From Azospirillum thiophilum (GTDB taxonomy: Bacteria; Pseudomonadota; Alphaproteobacteria; Azospirillales; Azospirillaceae): a DNA stretch of 64,000 bases. Position 1 is the stretch's first letter. Every line of letters begins with the position of its first letter. The DNA lies in assembly GCF_001305595.1 (NCBI RefSeq), contig NZ_CP012401.1, forward strand, positions 1-64,000. Direction: 5' to 3'. Positions 56,733-64,000 of the stretch are shown one piece after another. The notes under the pieces are model-generated. The model saw nothing but the letters and a program-made list of their open reading frames with translations. It ran no database searches and had not been told where the DNA came from. Made by a program: the position numbers and the translations under genes.

Positions 56733-56830
56733 TGCGCGCGTTCCCAGCCACTCGTCGTTGCTTCCACGGACACGACCTTACACATCCCGCCATAGCAGCG
56801 ACATGACGAATGGGGACACGCGCGACCGGC

Positions 56831-57310
56831 TCAGCCACCCAGCCGGGCCACTGCCCTCCCCGCCTGCGGCGGCCAGGGTTCGGCACCATGGGCGGCGGCC
56901 TGCCGGGCCAGCGCCTCCGCGACCACAGGTGGAAACGGGCTGGTCTTGCGGCTGGCGAGATCGACATGCAACAGCATGAATTCCGCCGTCGCCGCCAGCC
57001 AGCCGTCTTCCGCATGCCGCATCTCGTGGAACAGGTGCAACCGCTTGGCATCGGCACCGAGCAGCCGCGAGGCGAAGCGCAGCGGCGTCCCCTCCGTCAC
57101 CTCGCGGGCATAGGTCAGATGCGCATCGACCACGAACACCGACCGGTTCTCCGCCGCCACATAGGCCTTGCCGATCCCGAAGCGGTCGAGCACCGCGTCC
57201 GTCGCATGATCGAAAGCCAGCAGGTAGTAAGCGACGTTCATGTGGCCGTTGTAGTCGATCCACTCCGGCCGGACGGTCTCGCGGTGGAGGTCGAGGGGGG
57301 CGGCTGTCAT
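56831..57310 (-). CDS. Hotdog-fold acyl-CoA thioesterase
   Basis: A 159-aa hotdog thioesterase of the 4-hydroxybenzoyl-CoA thioesterase type. The active-site motif WIDYNGHMNVAYYLLAFDHATDAVL carries the Asp and the helix. HLTYAREVTEGTPLRFASRLLGADAKRLHLFHEM and FMLLHVDL follow. It is similar to thioesterases of the carnitine/betaine type, but the substrate is unknown. Its start overlaps the HEPN gene stop by 4 bp (ATGA), so it is co-translated with the toxin-antitoxin-like genes upstream. Confidence 0.85.
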   Translation of the reverse strand: MTAAPLDLHRETVRPEWIDYNGHMNVAYYLLAFDHATDAVLDRFGIGKAYVAAENRSVFVVDAHLTYAREVTEGTPLRFASRLLGADAKRLHLFHEMRHAEDGWLAATAEFMLLHVDLASRKTSPFPPVVAEALARQAAAHGAEPWPPQAGRAVARLGG

Positions 57311-57723
57311 GGGTGGGGTCCATTTACGGCAGAGATGAACGATCCGATGCTATCGCGCACGGCTTCGATCTCGTCGAGCCAGCCGGACACCTCCTCCGCG
57401 GTCGGTTCGTCGGTGACATCGCCCGATTCGCCCGGATACCGGTACAGGGTGGCGTAGGCGGTGAAACGCCCAAGTGGCAGCAGGCATCCCCGTACCGGCA
57501 GATCATGGGGAATACGCATCACGAGCGAGTCGATGTCATGCGAGCGGGGTACGTCGCGGTCGAGCCAGACCAGAACCGCCTTGACCAGCTTTTCCGCAGC
57601 CTGCTGGCAATGATAGGTGGCTGCGGCGACGATCGGCTCGGAAACGGAAAGGCACGCCCGGCCGGCCCGCAAATCGACGGATGCCGTCGCCAGCCATGCA
57701 TCGGCGCCGACCCTAAGCCCCAT
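57307..57723 (-). CDS. HEPN-domain protein (module 1)
   Basis: A 138-aa HEPN protein. The family core AATYHCQQAAEKLVKAVLVWL (about 35-54) and the ribonuclease-like R-x5-H pair (Arg56, His62 in RDVPRSHD) are present. In HEPN-MNT systems such proteins are RNases kept inactive by the partner nucleotidyltransferase. The last residue pattern is H-D-I rather than HxY of HepT, so AMPylation of a Tyr as in HepT-MntA cannot be assumed. The start at 57723 overlaps the MNT gene upstream by 11 bp. It is also possible that it is an inactive helper domain. Confidence 0.85.
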   Translation of the reverse strand: MGLRVGADAWLATASVDLRAGRACLSVSEPIVAAATYHCQQAAEKLVKAVLVWLDRDVPRSHDIDSLVMRIPHDLPVRGCLLPLGRFTAYATLYRYPGESGDVTDEPTAEEVSGWLDEIEAVRDSIGSFISAVNGPHP

Positions 57724-58045
57724 AGACCCGCACCCCTTCATGCGTGGCCCTGTAGCTCAATGTGCCGACCTGATCCTTGTTCGCCTCGAAAAAGGAGCGC
57801 CGACACGGCACGATATCCGCCGGGATGCCTGTCCCCGCCTTGGCCGTATGGGCGAACACCGCCGACCGCCGTTCCTTCGGCGCATCGTCCGGGACGATCA
57901 CCAGCAGGTCGTAATCGCTGTCCTCGTCGAAGTCGCCGCGCGCCCGGCTGCCGAACAGATAGACGGCCTCGGGCTCCAGGGCCGGGACGATCCGGTCCAG
58001 CAGGATTTGCAGCTTCTCATCGTTCCGCGTGTCGACGGCTGCCAT
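57713..58045 (-). CDS. Minimal nucleotidyltransferase, MNT (module 1)
   Basis: A 110-aa nucleotidyltransferase. The signature GSRARGDFDEDSDYDLLVIV has the G-S motif and the D-x-D pair that binds metal; it is preceded by LEPEAVYLF. It should act as antitoxin of the HEPN protein translated right after it. Three bases separate it from the HEPN gene of module 2. A 133-bp stretch (57872-58004) covering the catalytic core is nearly identical to that in module 2. Confidence 0.88.
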   Translation of the reverse strand: MAAVDTRNDEKLQILLDRIVPALEPEAVYLFGSRARGDFDEDSDYDLLVIVPDDAPKERRSAVFAHTAKAGTGIPADIVPCRRSFFEANKDQVGTLSYRATHEGVRVYGA

Positions 58046-58731
58046 CGCTTACCCCTTTGCCTCGAGGACTGCGGCGACCCTTGCACGGGCCTGCTGGATC
58101 TCGGCCAACCAACGGGCGACATCGTCGGGACCGGGTTCTTCCGGCGGGCTGTCGAAGACGTCGATGCTGGGATAGCGGAAGGCCGCGGCGAAGATCGTGA
58201 ACCGCTCCAACGGCAGCAGGGTCGGACGCAACGGGTGATCCGATGGCACATCGTCCAGCAAAGCCACGATGTTATGCTGCTTGGGCGGATGGCGCCCGAG
58301 CGAGACCAGCACCGCCTTTACCAGCTTCTCCGCTGCCTGCTGGCAATGGTAGGCCGCCGACTTGAGCGCAGAGCCGACGAGGCGGGCGCGGATCGCGCGG
58401 ATGTCCTCGTCCGCCACCGTCAGCCAAGCCGCGACCACCCTATCGACCATAGACCTGCACCCCGAAGTGGTTTGCTTCGTAACAGAGCGTTCCCACCGAA
58501 TTCTTGTAGCGTTCGAAACCGGTGCGGGAGCAGGGAACGATGTCGGCCGGAACCCGGGATTGCCGGCTGGCCTCGAAGGCGGTGGCCATGGACCGCCTTT
58601 CCTTCGGCGCATCGTCCGGGACGATCACCAGCAGGTCGTAGTCGCTGTCCTCGTCGAAGTCGCCGCGCGCCCGGCTGCCGAACAGATAGACGGCCTCGGG
58701 CTCCAGGGCCGGCACGATCCGGTCCAGGAGG
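57872..58731. repeat. 133-bp direct repeat in the two MNT genes
   Basis: 57872-58004 and 58599-58731 differ at 3 of 133 positions, whereas the sequences on both sides and the HEPN genes differ strongly. The repeats are in the same orientation, 594 bp apart. Confidence 0.9.
58049..58450 (-). CDS. HEPN-domain protein (module 2)
   Basis: A 133-aa HEPN protein paralogous to module 1. It has SAAYHCQQAAEKLVKAVLVSLG with Arg53 and His59 (RHPPKQHN) giving R-x5-H. Outside the YHCQQAAEKLVKAVLV core the two HEPN proteins have diverged clearly, which suggests different pairing specificities. The start at 58450 (MVDRVVAAWL) overlaps its MNT partner by 11 bp, exactly as in module 1. Confidence 0.85.
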   Translation of the reverse strand: MVDRVVAAWLTVADEDIRAIRARLVGSALKSAAYHCQQAAEKLVKAVLVSLGRHPPKQHNIVALLDDVPSDHPLRPTLLPLERFTIFAAAFRYPSIDVFDSPPEEPGPDDVARWLAEIQQARARVAAVLEAKG

Positions 58732-58772
58732 CGTTGCAGCTTCTCGTCATGCTTCGTTTCGACAACGGCCAT
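58440..58772 (-). CDS. Minimal nucleotidyltransferase, MNT (module 2)
   Basis: A 110-aa paralogue of the module 1 MNT protein with the same GSRARGDFDEDSDYDLLVIV core and a differing C-terminal third (ASRQSRVPADIVPCSRTGFERYKNSVGTLCYEANHFGVQVYGR). Start at 58772 (MAVVETKHDEKL). It is the first gene of the MNT-HEPN-MNT-HEPN-thioesterase run and begins 66 bp after the metH stop, so it may also be transcribed from the metH promoter. Confidence 0.87.
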   Translation of the reverse strand: MAVVETKHDEKLQRLLDRIVPALEPEAVYLFGSRARGDFDEDSDYDLLVIVPDDAPKERRSMATAFEASRQSRVPADIVPCSRTGFERYKNSVGTLCYEANHFGVQVYGR

Positions 58773-58838
58773 CGGGTGTCCTCCGCCGCCCATCCTAACA
58801 CGGAACGGGCGGAGGAGGATCCCTTGCGGGGTCGGCGA

Positions 58839-61800
58839 TCAGACCGAGAAGTACTTGGCCCGCGGATGGTGCAGGACGATGGCGGACGTGCTCTGCTCGG
58901 GATGCAGCTGGTCCTCGTCCGACATCTCGATACCGATGCGGCCGGCGTCCAGCAGCTTCAGCAGCTGTTCCTGGTCCTTCAGGTTCGGGCAGGCCGGATA
59001 GCCGAAGCTGTAGCGGCTGCCGCGGTAGGATTGCTGCAGCAGCTTCTCCTTGTCGCGGCTGTCCTCGGCGCCATAGCCAAGCTCGGCACGGATGCGGGCA
59101 TGGACATATTCCGCCATCGCCTCGGTCATCTCCACCGACAGGCCGTGCAGGTAGAGATAATCCTGGTAGCGGTTCTCGGCGAACCAGGCCCGCGCCACCT
59201 CGGCGCAATGCTGGCCCATGGTGACGACCTGGAGGCCGAGCACGTCACGCTCGGGATCGGTCACGTCGCGCAGGAAGTCGGCGATGCACTCGCCATCCTC
59301 CTTGCCCTGGCGCGGCAGCGAGAAGCGGGCGGCCTCGGTCGTGCCGTCCTCCTCGAACAGGATGACGTCGTTGCCGTCGGCCGCCGCCTTCCAATAACCG
59401 TAGACCGCGGTCGGGCGCAGGATGTTCTCGGTCGCGGCGATGCGCAGGATGCGGTCGAGCACCGGCCGCAGCTCCTTCTTCGCCCACTCCTTGAACTCCT
59501 CGAACGACTTGCCGTCCTTCCGGTAGCCCCATTGCAGCTGATAGAGCATCCGCTCGTTCAGGTAGGTGACCAGCGTCTTCAGCGGCACATGGTCGATCAG
59601 CTTCGGTCCCCAGAAGGGCGGCGTCGGCACCGGCACGCCCTCGGCCAGCCGGTGGCGGCGGGCGCGGACGGCGTCCTTGTCGACCGGGCCGGTGGCGGCG
59701 CTGGTCGCCTGCCCCAGCACGCGGCGGCGGTTTGTCGCCTTGCCGGCGCGCTTGGCCTGCTGGATGGCCAGCTGCTGGTCGAAGCTGCCCTCCACCACCT
59801 TGTCCATCAGGGTCAGCCCGTCGAAGGCGTCGCCGGCATAGGCGACCCGGCCGGAGCCGTAGGACGCCACGCAGTCGCCCTCGACATAGGCGCGGGTCAG
59901 CGCGGCCCCGCCCAGCAGCACCGGGACGTCGAGCCCCTCGCGCGTCATCTCCTCCAGGTTCTCGCGCATCACCACGGTCGATTTCACCAGCAGGCCGGAC
60001 ATGCCGACCGCGGTCGCCTTGTGCTCCTTGGCGGCCTGGATGATGGCGGTGACCGGCTGCTTGATGCCGAGATTGACCACCTTGTAGCCGTTGTTGGTCA
60101 GGATGATGTCGACGAGGTTCTTGCCGATGTCATGGACGTCGCCCTTCACGGTGGCGAGCACCAGCGTGCCCTTCTGCTGGCCGTCGATCTTCTCCATGTG
60201 GGGTTCCAGCCAAGCGACGGCGGCCTTCATCGTCTCGGCCGACTGGAGCACGAAGGGAAGCTGCATCTTGCCGGCGCCGAACAGCTCGCCCACCACCTTC
60301 ATGCCGTCGAGCAGATAGGTGTTGATGATCTCCAGCGGCGGATGGGTCTTCATCGCCTCGGCGAGATCATCCTCCAGCCCGGTGCGGTCGCCGTCGACGA
60401 TGCGCTCCTTCAGCCGGTCCTCGACATTTTCCGCCCGCGCCTTCTTCTTGGCGTCGGCGGCCTTGCGGCCCTCGAACAGGGCGATGAAGGCCTGGAGCGG
60501 GTCATAGCCTTCAGCCCGCCGGTCGAAGATCAGATCCTCGGCGGTCTTGACCTCCTTTTCCGGGATCTGGTGCAGCGGCAGGATCTTGGAGACATGGACG
60601 ATGGCGCCGGTCATCCCGCGCTTGACCGCATGGTCGAGGAACACCGAGTTCAGCACATGGCGCGCCGCCGCGTTCAGGCCGAAGGAGACGTTGGACAGGC
60701 CGAGGATGATCTGGCAGCCCGGCATCTCGCGGGAGATCGCCTCGATGCCCTCCAGCGTCCAGATGGCGAGCTTGCGGTCGTCCTCGTTGCCGGTGGCGAT
60801 GGTGAAGGTCAGCGGGTCGAACAGCAGGTCGGACGGGGCGAGGCCGTATTCGTCGACCGCAAGATGGTAGAGCCGCTTGGCGATCTCCAGCTTGCGCTCC
60901 GGCGTCTTGGCCATGCCCTCTTCGTCGATGGTCAGCGCGATGACGGCGGCGCCGAACTTCTTGGCGAGCGCCAGCCGCAGCCTCGCCGGCTCCTCGCCGT
61001 CCTCGAAGTTGATCGAGTTCAGGATCGCCTTGCCGCCATAGAGCGCCAGCGCGTTTTCCAGCACGATGTATTCGGTGGAATCCACCACCAGCGGCGCCGT
61101 GACCGAGCCGGCGAAGCGCGAGATCACCGCGTTCATCTCCGCCACCTCGTTGCGGCCGACGAAGGCGGTGCAGACGTCGAGCGAGTGGGAGCCTTCCTTG
61201 ACCTGCTCGCGCGCCATCTCGACGCAGCCGTCCCAGTCCTGGCGCTCCTGCAGCTCGCGCCACTTCTTGGAGCCGTTGGCGTTGCAGCGCTCGCCGATGG
61301 CGAAGAAGGCGTTCTCCTGGCGCAGCGTGACCTGGGAATAGAGCGAGGCCACCGCCGGCACCCAATGGACCGTGCGGCCCTTCGGGTTCGGCCGGTGCGA
61401 GCCGGCCGGGGCCAGCTTGCGCAGCATCTGGTTCGCCGCCGCGATGTGCGGCACGTTGGTGCCGCAGCAGCCTCCGACGAGGTTCACCCCGTCCTCGGAC
61501 ACGAAGCGCTCCAGCCAATGGGCGAAGTCGTCGGCGCGTAGCGGGTAATGGGTCTTGCCGTCGACCAGTTCCGGAAGGCCGGCATTCGGCTGGACCGAGA
61601 TCAGGCCCGGCCAGTTCTGCGACAGCCAGCGCACATGCTCGCTCATCTCCAGCGGGCCGGTGGCGCAGTTCAGCCCCATCAGCGGCACGTCGAGCGCCTG
61701 GATGACGGTGGCCGCCGCGGCGATGTCGGTGCCGACCAGCAGCGTGCCGGTGGTCTCGACCGTCACCTGGACGAAGACGGGGGTGTCGCTGCCGGCCTCA

Positions 61801-62330
61801 AGGCGGGCGCGCTTGATGCCGTTGACGGCGGCCTTGATCTGCAGGGGATCCTGGCAGGTCTCCACCAGGATGGCGTCGGCCCCGCCGGCGATCAGCCCGG
61901 CCGCCTGGACGTAGAAGCTGTCCTCCGCCGGCTGGTAGGCGATGTGGCCCAGGCTCGGCAGCTTGGTGCCCGGCCCGATCGAGCCGATGACGAAGCGCGG
62001 CTGCCCGTCGGTGAAGCTCTCGGCCGCCTCGCGCGCCAGCTCGACCGCGCGCTGGTTGATCTCGAACGCCTTCTCGGAGATGCCGAACTCGCCCAGTGTC
62101 ACCGGCGAGGCGCCGAAGGTGTCGGTCTCCACCATGTCGGCCCCGGCTTCGAAATAGCCGCGGTGGATGTCGCGGACGATGTCGGGGCGCGACAGCGGCA
62201 GGATGTCGGTGCAGTTCTCGTGCCCCCAGTAATCCTTCTCGACGTCGAGGTCGAGCGCCTGGATGCGGCTGCCGAACCCGCCGTCGCAAAGCAGAACGCG
62301 GTCACGCAGGGTGTCGAGGATGTGGGGCAT
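58839..62330 (-). CDS. metH: Cobalamin-dependent methionine synthase
   Basis: A full four-module MetH, 1,163 aa: methylates homocysteine from methyltetrahydrofolate through cobalamin. The homocysteine domain (about 1-310) has the zinc cysteines Cys222 (LNCATGP) and Cys288/289 (GGCCGT). The folate domain (about 325-600) shows AIGERCNANGSKKW and SFGLNAAARHVLNSVFL. The B12 domain (about 630-870) has KGDVHDIGKN with the axial His733. The reactivation domain (about 890-1163) has RYSFGYPACPNL, which binds SAM. No ribosome site stands out at the ATG. Linked to metF through two DUF29 genes. Confidence 0.97.
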   Translation of the reverse strand: MPHILDTLRDRVLLCDGGFGSRIQALDLDVEKDYWGHENCTDILPLSRPDIVRDIHRGYFEAGADMVETDTFGASPVTLGEFGISEKAFEINQRAVELAREAAESFTDGQPRFVIGSIGPGTKLPSLGHIAYQPAEDSFYVQAAGLIAGGADAILVETCQDPLQIKAAVNGIKRARLEAGSDTPVFVQVTVETTGTLLVGTDIAAAATVIQALDVPLMGLNCATGPLEMSEHVRWLSQNWPGLISVQPNAGLPELVDGKTHYPLRADDFAHWLERFVSEDGVNLVGGCCGTNVPHIAAANQMLRKLAPAGSHRPNPKGRTVHWVPAVASLYSQVTLRQENAFFAIGERCNANGSKKWRELQERQDWDGCVEMAREQVKEGSHSLDVCTAFVGRNEVAEMNAVISRFAGSVTAPLVVDSTEYIVLENALALYGGKAILNSINFEDGEEPARLRLALAKKFGAAVIALTIDEEGMAKTPERKLEIAKRLYHLAVDEYGLAPSDLLFDPLTFTIATGNEDDRKLAIWTLEGIEAISREMPGCQIILGLSNVSFGLNAAARHVLNSVFLDHAVKRGMTGAIVHVSKILPLHQIPEKEVKTAEDLIFDRRAEGYDPLQAFIALFEGRKAADAKKKARAENVEDRLKERIVDGDRTGLEDDLAEAMKTHPPLEIINTYLLDGMKVVGELFGAGKMQLPFVLQSAETMKAAVAWLEPHMEKIDGQQKGTLVLATVKGDVHDIGKNLVDIILTNNGYKVVNLGIKQPVTAIIQAAKEHKATAVGMSGLLVKSTVVMRENLEEMTREGLDVPVLLGGAALTRAYVEGDCVASYGSGRVAYAGDAFDGLTLMDKVVEGSFDQQLAIQQAKRAGKATNRRRVLGQATSAATGPVDKDAVRARRHRLAEGVPVPTPPFWGPKLIDHVPLKTLVTYLNERMLYQLQWGYRKDGKSFEEFKEWAKKELRPVLDRILRIAATENILRPTAVYGYWKAAADGNDVILFEEDGTTEAARFSLPRQGKEDGECIADFLRDVTDPERDVLGLQVVTMGQHCAEVARAWFAENRYQDYLYLHGLSVEMTEAMAEYVHARIRAELGYGAEDSRDKEKLLQQSYRGSRYSFGYPACPNLKDQEQLLKLLDAGRIGIEMSDEDQLHPEQSTSAIVLHHPRAKYFSV

Positions 62331-62390
62331 GGGGATGCGTCTTGTCCGTTATTTGGGCGGGTTCGATGGAAAATTCGATGGGGTATCGGG

Positions 62391-62861
62391 TCAGGCGAGA
62401 CCGTGGCGGTTGGGCGGCCACCAATCCGGATCGCGCAGGTCCTCCAGAGCGTAGGGACACTCCTTCGGCAGCGCGTCGATGTCGATGCTGTCGTCCAGGC
62501 AGGCGTCGGAATCGCCGTCCAGCCAGGCCTTCTCCAGAATCTCGGCGGGAAAGCGCTCCAGGCTAGGATTCTCCTCCAGCATTTCCTCCAGGTGCCGGCG
62601 GGCCTTGGTCGCCGCAACCCACCATCTGCGCCGCGGCCGGGGATCGGGCGAGTATTCCAGCTTGAGCAGGGCCTCGATCACGGCGGCGAGATGGCTCCGG
62701 ATCCTGTCCTTGACCTGCCTGCCCATGATGTCGAGTTCCCCGGCGATGTGGTCCCAGTCGATGGGAGAGCCCGGCCGCGCCTGCGCCGCGTCGCGCAGCA
62801 GCTGGGCCTGCTCCCGGGTCCAGGCATGGAAGTCGGTGTCGTAGCCAGTCCGGCCGTCCAT
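62391..62861 (-). CDS. DUF29 family protein (first copy)
   Basis: A 156-aa DUF29 protein: GYDTDFHAWTREQAQLLRDA, IDWDHIAGELDIMGRQVKDRIRSHLAAVIEALLKLEYSP, and the ending CPYALEDLRDPDWWPPNRHGL. DUF29 is a widespread family of unknown function, common in cyanobacteria and alphaproteobacteria and often found in several copies. The chain is helical, with no catalytic motif visible. It lies 60 bp upstream of metH, next to another copy with the same beginning and end. Confidence 0.85.
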   Translation of the reverse strand: MDGRTGYDTDFHAWTREQAQLLRDAAQARPGSPIDWDHIAGELDIMGRQVKDRIRSHLAAVIEALLKLEYSPDPRPRRRWWVAATKARRHLEEMLEENPSLERFPAEILEKAWLDGDSDACLDDSIDIDALPKECPYALEDLRDPDWWPPNRHGLA

Positions 62862-62865
62862 GGCG

Positions 62866-63342
62866 TCAGCCCTCCAGCCCATGCCGGTTCACCGGCCACC
62901 AGCCGGGATCCAGGAGCCGTTCCAGCGGATAAGGGCAGGAAACGGGAAGCGGACCGACCGCATCGCCATCCTGCGCGAGCCCGTAAAGCGCCATCGGCTG
63001 TGCCGTTTCGAAGATCTCCGGAAGGTCGATTCTGCCGCGCAGGCTCGGGCTGGACTTCAGATCCCGCCGCAATCTCCCGCGATGCTCGGTGACGGTCGCC
63101 TTCCAACCGTTGCGCGGTCCCGCTGCCGGCGAAAACTCCAACTTCAGCAGATGTTCGATCACACGGACCAGCGCGCTTTCGACCGCGCGCAACTCCGACC
63201 GGCCCATGCCCTCGATCTCCTCGGCGAGATTCTCCCAGTCGATGGGCGTGTTGATGCGCTCGCGCGCCGCCTCGCGCAGCAGGCGGCCCTGCTGCTCGGT
63301 CCAGGCGAGGAAATCCGTGTCGTATCCGATCCGGCTGTCCAT
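62866..63342 (-). CDS. DUF29 family protein (second copy)
   Basis: A 158-aa paralogue of the DUF29 protein just downstream: RIGYDTDFLAWTEQQGRLLREAA, IDWENLAEEIEGMGRSELRAVESALVRVIEHLLKLEFSP, ending CPYPLERLLDPGWWPVNRHGL. The two diverge in the middle and are probably an old tandem duplication. Its stop is 4 bp from the next start codon. Function unknown. Together they interrupt what is usually a direct metF-metH neighbourhood. Confidence 0.85.
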   Translation of the reverse strand: MDSRIGYDTDFLAWTEQQGRLLREAARERINTPIDWENLAEEIEGMGRSELRAVESALVRVIEHLLKLEFSPAAGPRNGWKATVTEHRGRLRRDLKSSPSLRGRIDLPEIFETAQPMALYGLAQDGDAVGPLPVSCPYPLERLLDPGWWPVNRHGLEG

Positions 63343-63413
63343 GGCGCGACGCCCTCCACGATGTGCAGGCGACTCTAGCACAAAGCTGTGCCGGCCGCTT
63401 CCTGTCCCACCCC

Positions 63414-64000
<587 letters not shown>

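Noticed and set aside
57307..58772. Classical HepT-MntA systems
   Set aside because: The HEPN proteins lack the HxY part of the HepT motif, so they were called only MNT-HEPN modules.
58362..61541. A 1,059-codon open frame on the plus strand opposite metH
   Set aside because: It is antisense to a full, well-conserved MetH, its composition is typical of GC-rich complementary frames, and no motif or ribosome site is seen.
62331..62390. A methionine or cobalamin riboswitch in front of metH
   Set aside because: Only 60 bp separate metH from the DUF29 gene; no conserved riboswitch core is visible.

Overview
The window looks like chromosomal sequence from a high-GC alphaproteobacterium of the Rhodospirillales, most likely Azospirillum or a close relative. 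This is inferred from the gene families and layout (fused CysNC beside CysD as in the Azospirillum/rhizobial nodPQ-type genes, DUF2849/DUF934 sulfite-reductase neighbours, a dctSR/dctPQM-type TRAP locus, DUF2125, an HWE-kinase bacteriophytochrome, DUF29 genes). No database search was run.

Layout. 1-20.1 kb is housekeeping: a 5'-cut CobW/G3E GTPase with a histidine-rich insert, a secreted M1-like metallopeptidase, ChaC-type cyclotransferase, DUF2125 protein, class II glutamine amidotransferase, a receiver-kinase hybrid, holC, pepA, an RsmB-type rRNA methyltransferase, mltA, a GNAT enzyme, a SpoU methyltransferase, a bacteriophytochrome kinase, recN, bamD and dusA. 20.2-24.5 kb holds tRNA-Glu with its own terminator, recJ and an orphan molybdopterin oxidoreductase. 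24.6-30.7 kb is a TRAP dicarboxylate-type transporter (dctPQM) divergent from a sensor/regulator pair (dctSR-like). 30.8-37.5 kb carries a second sensor kinase, a pentapeptide-repeat protein, a Tat-exported DUF882/M15 peptidase and an RTX calcium-binding protein. 37.5-44.4 kb is the assimilatory sulfate locus: DUF934, sulfite reductase, DUF2849 and a Met8-type sirohaem gene on one strand, cysH-cysD-cysNC divergent on the other. An ABC-F gene follows.

46.4-53.2 kb is an accessory island. A complete 1,661-bp IS1595-family element (46471-48131), with terminal inverted repeats, an 8-bp target duplication and a passenger gene, lies next to a single 1,361-codon gene. That gene's product starts as a HigA-type antitoxin repressor and continues into a nuclease-like motif set, a degenerate STAND-like stretch and a long helical-looking tail. 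A 28-bp near-perfect palindrome abuts its start codon. An orphan ribbon-helix-helix gene with a 16-bp palindrome upstream and a probably frameshifted small ORF complete the island. The giant HigA-fusion gene is the best candidate here for an undescribed, self-repressed, probably defensive system.

53.2-64 kb returns to core genes: nitronate monooxygenase, a diguanylate cyclase, a second pentapeptide protein, a methyltransferase, a thioesterase, two tandem MNT-HEPN toxin/antitoxin-like modules whose nucleotidyltransferase cores are almost identical in DNA, metH, two DUF29 genes and the 3' part of metF. Many genes overlap by 4 bp (dctQ/dctM, dctS/dctR, cysH/cysD, HEPN/thioesterase), which indicates translationally coupled operons.
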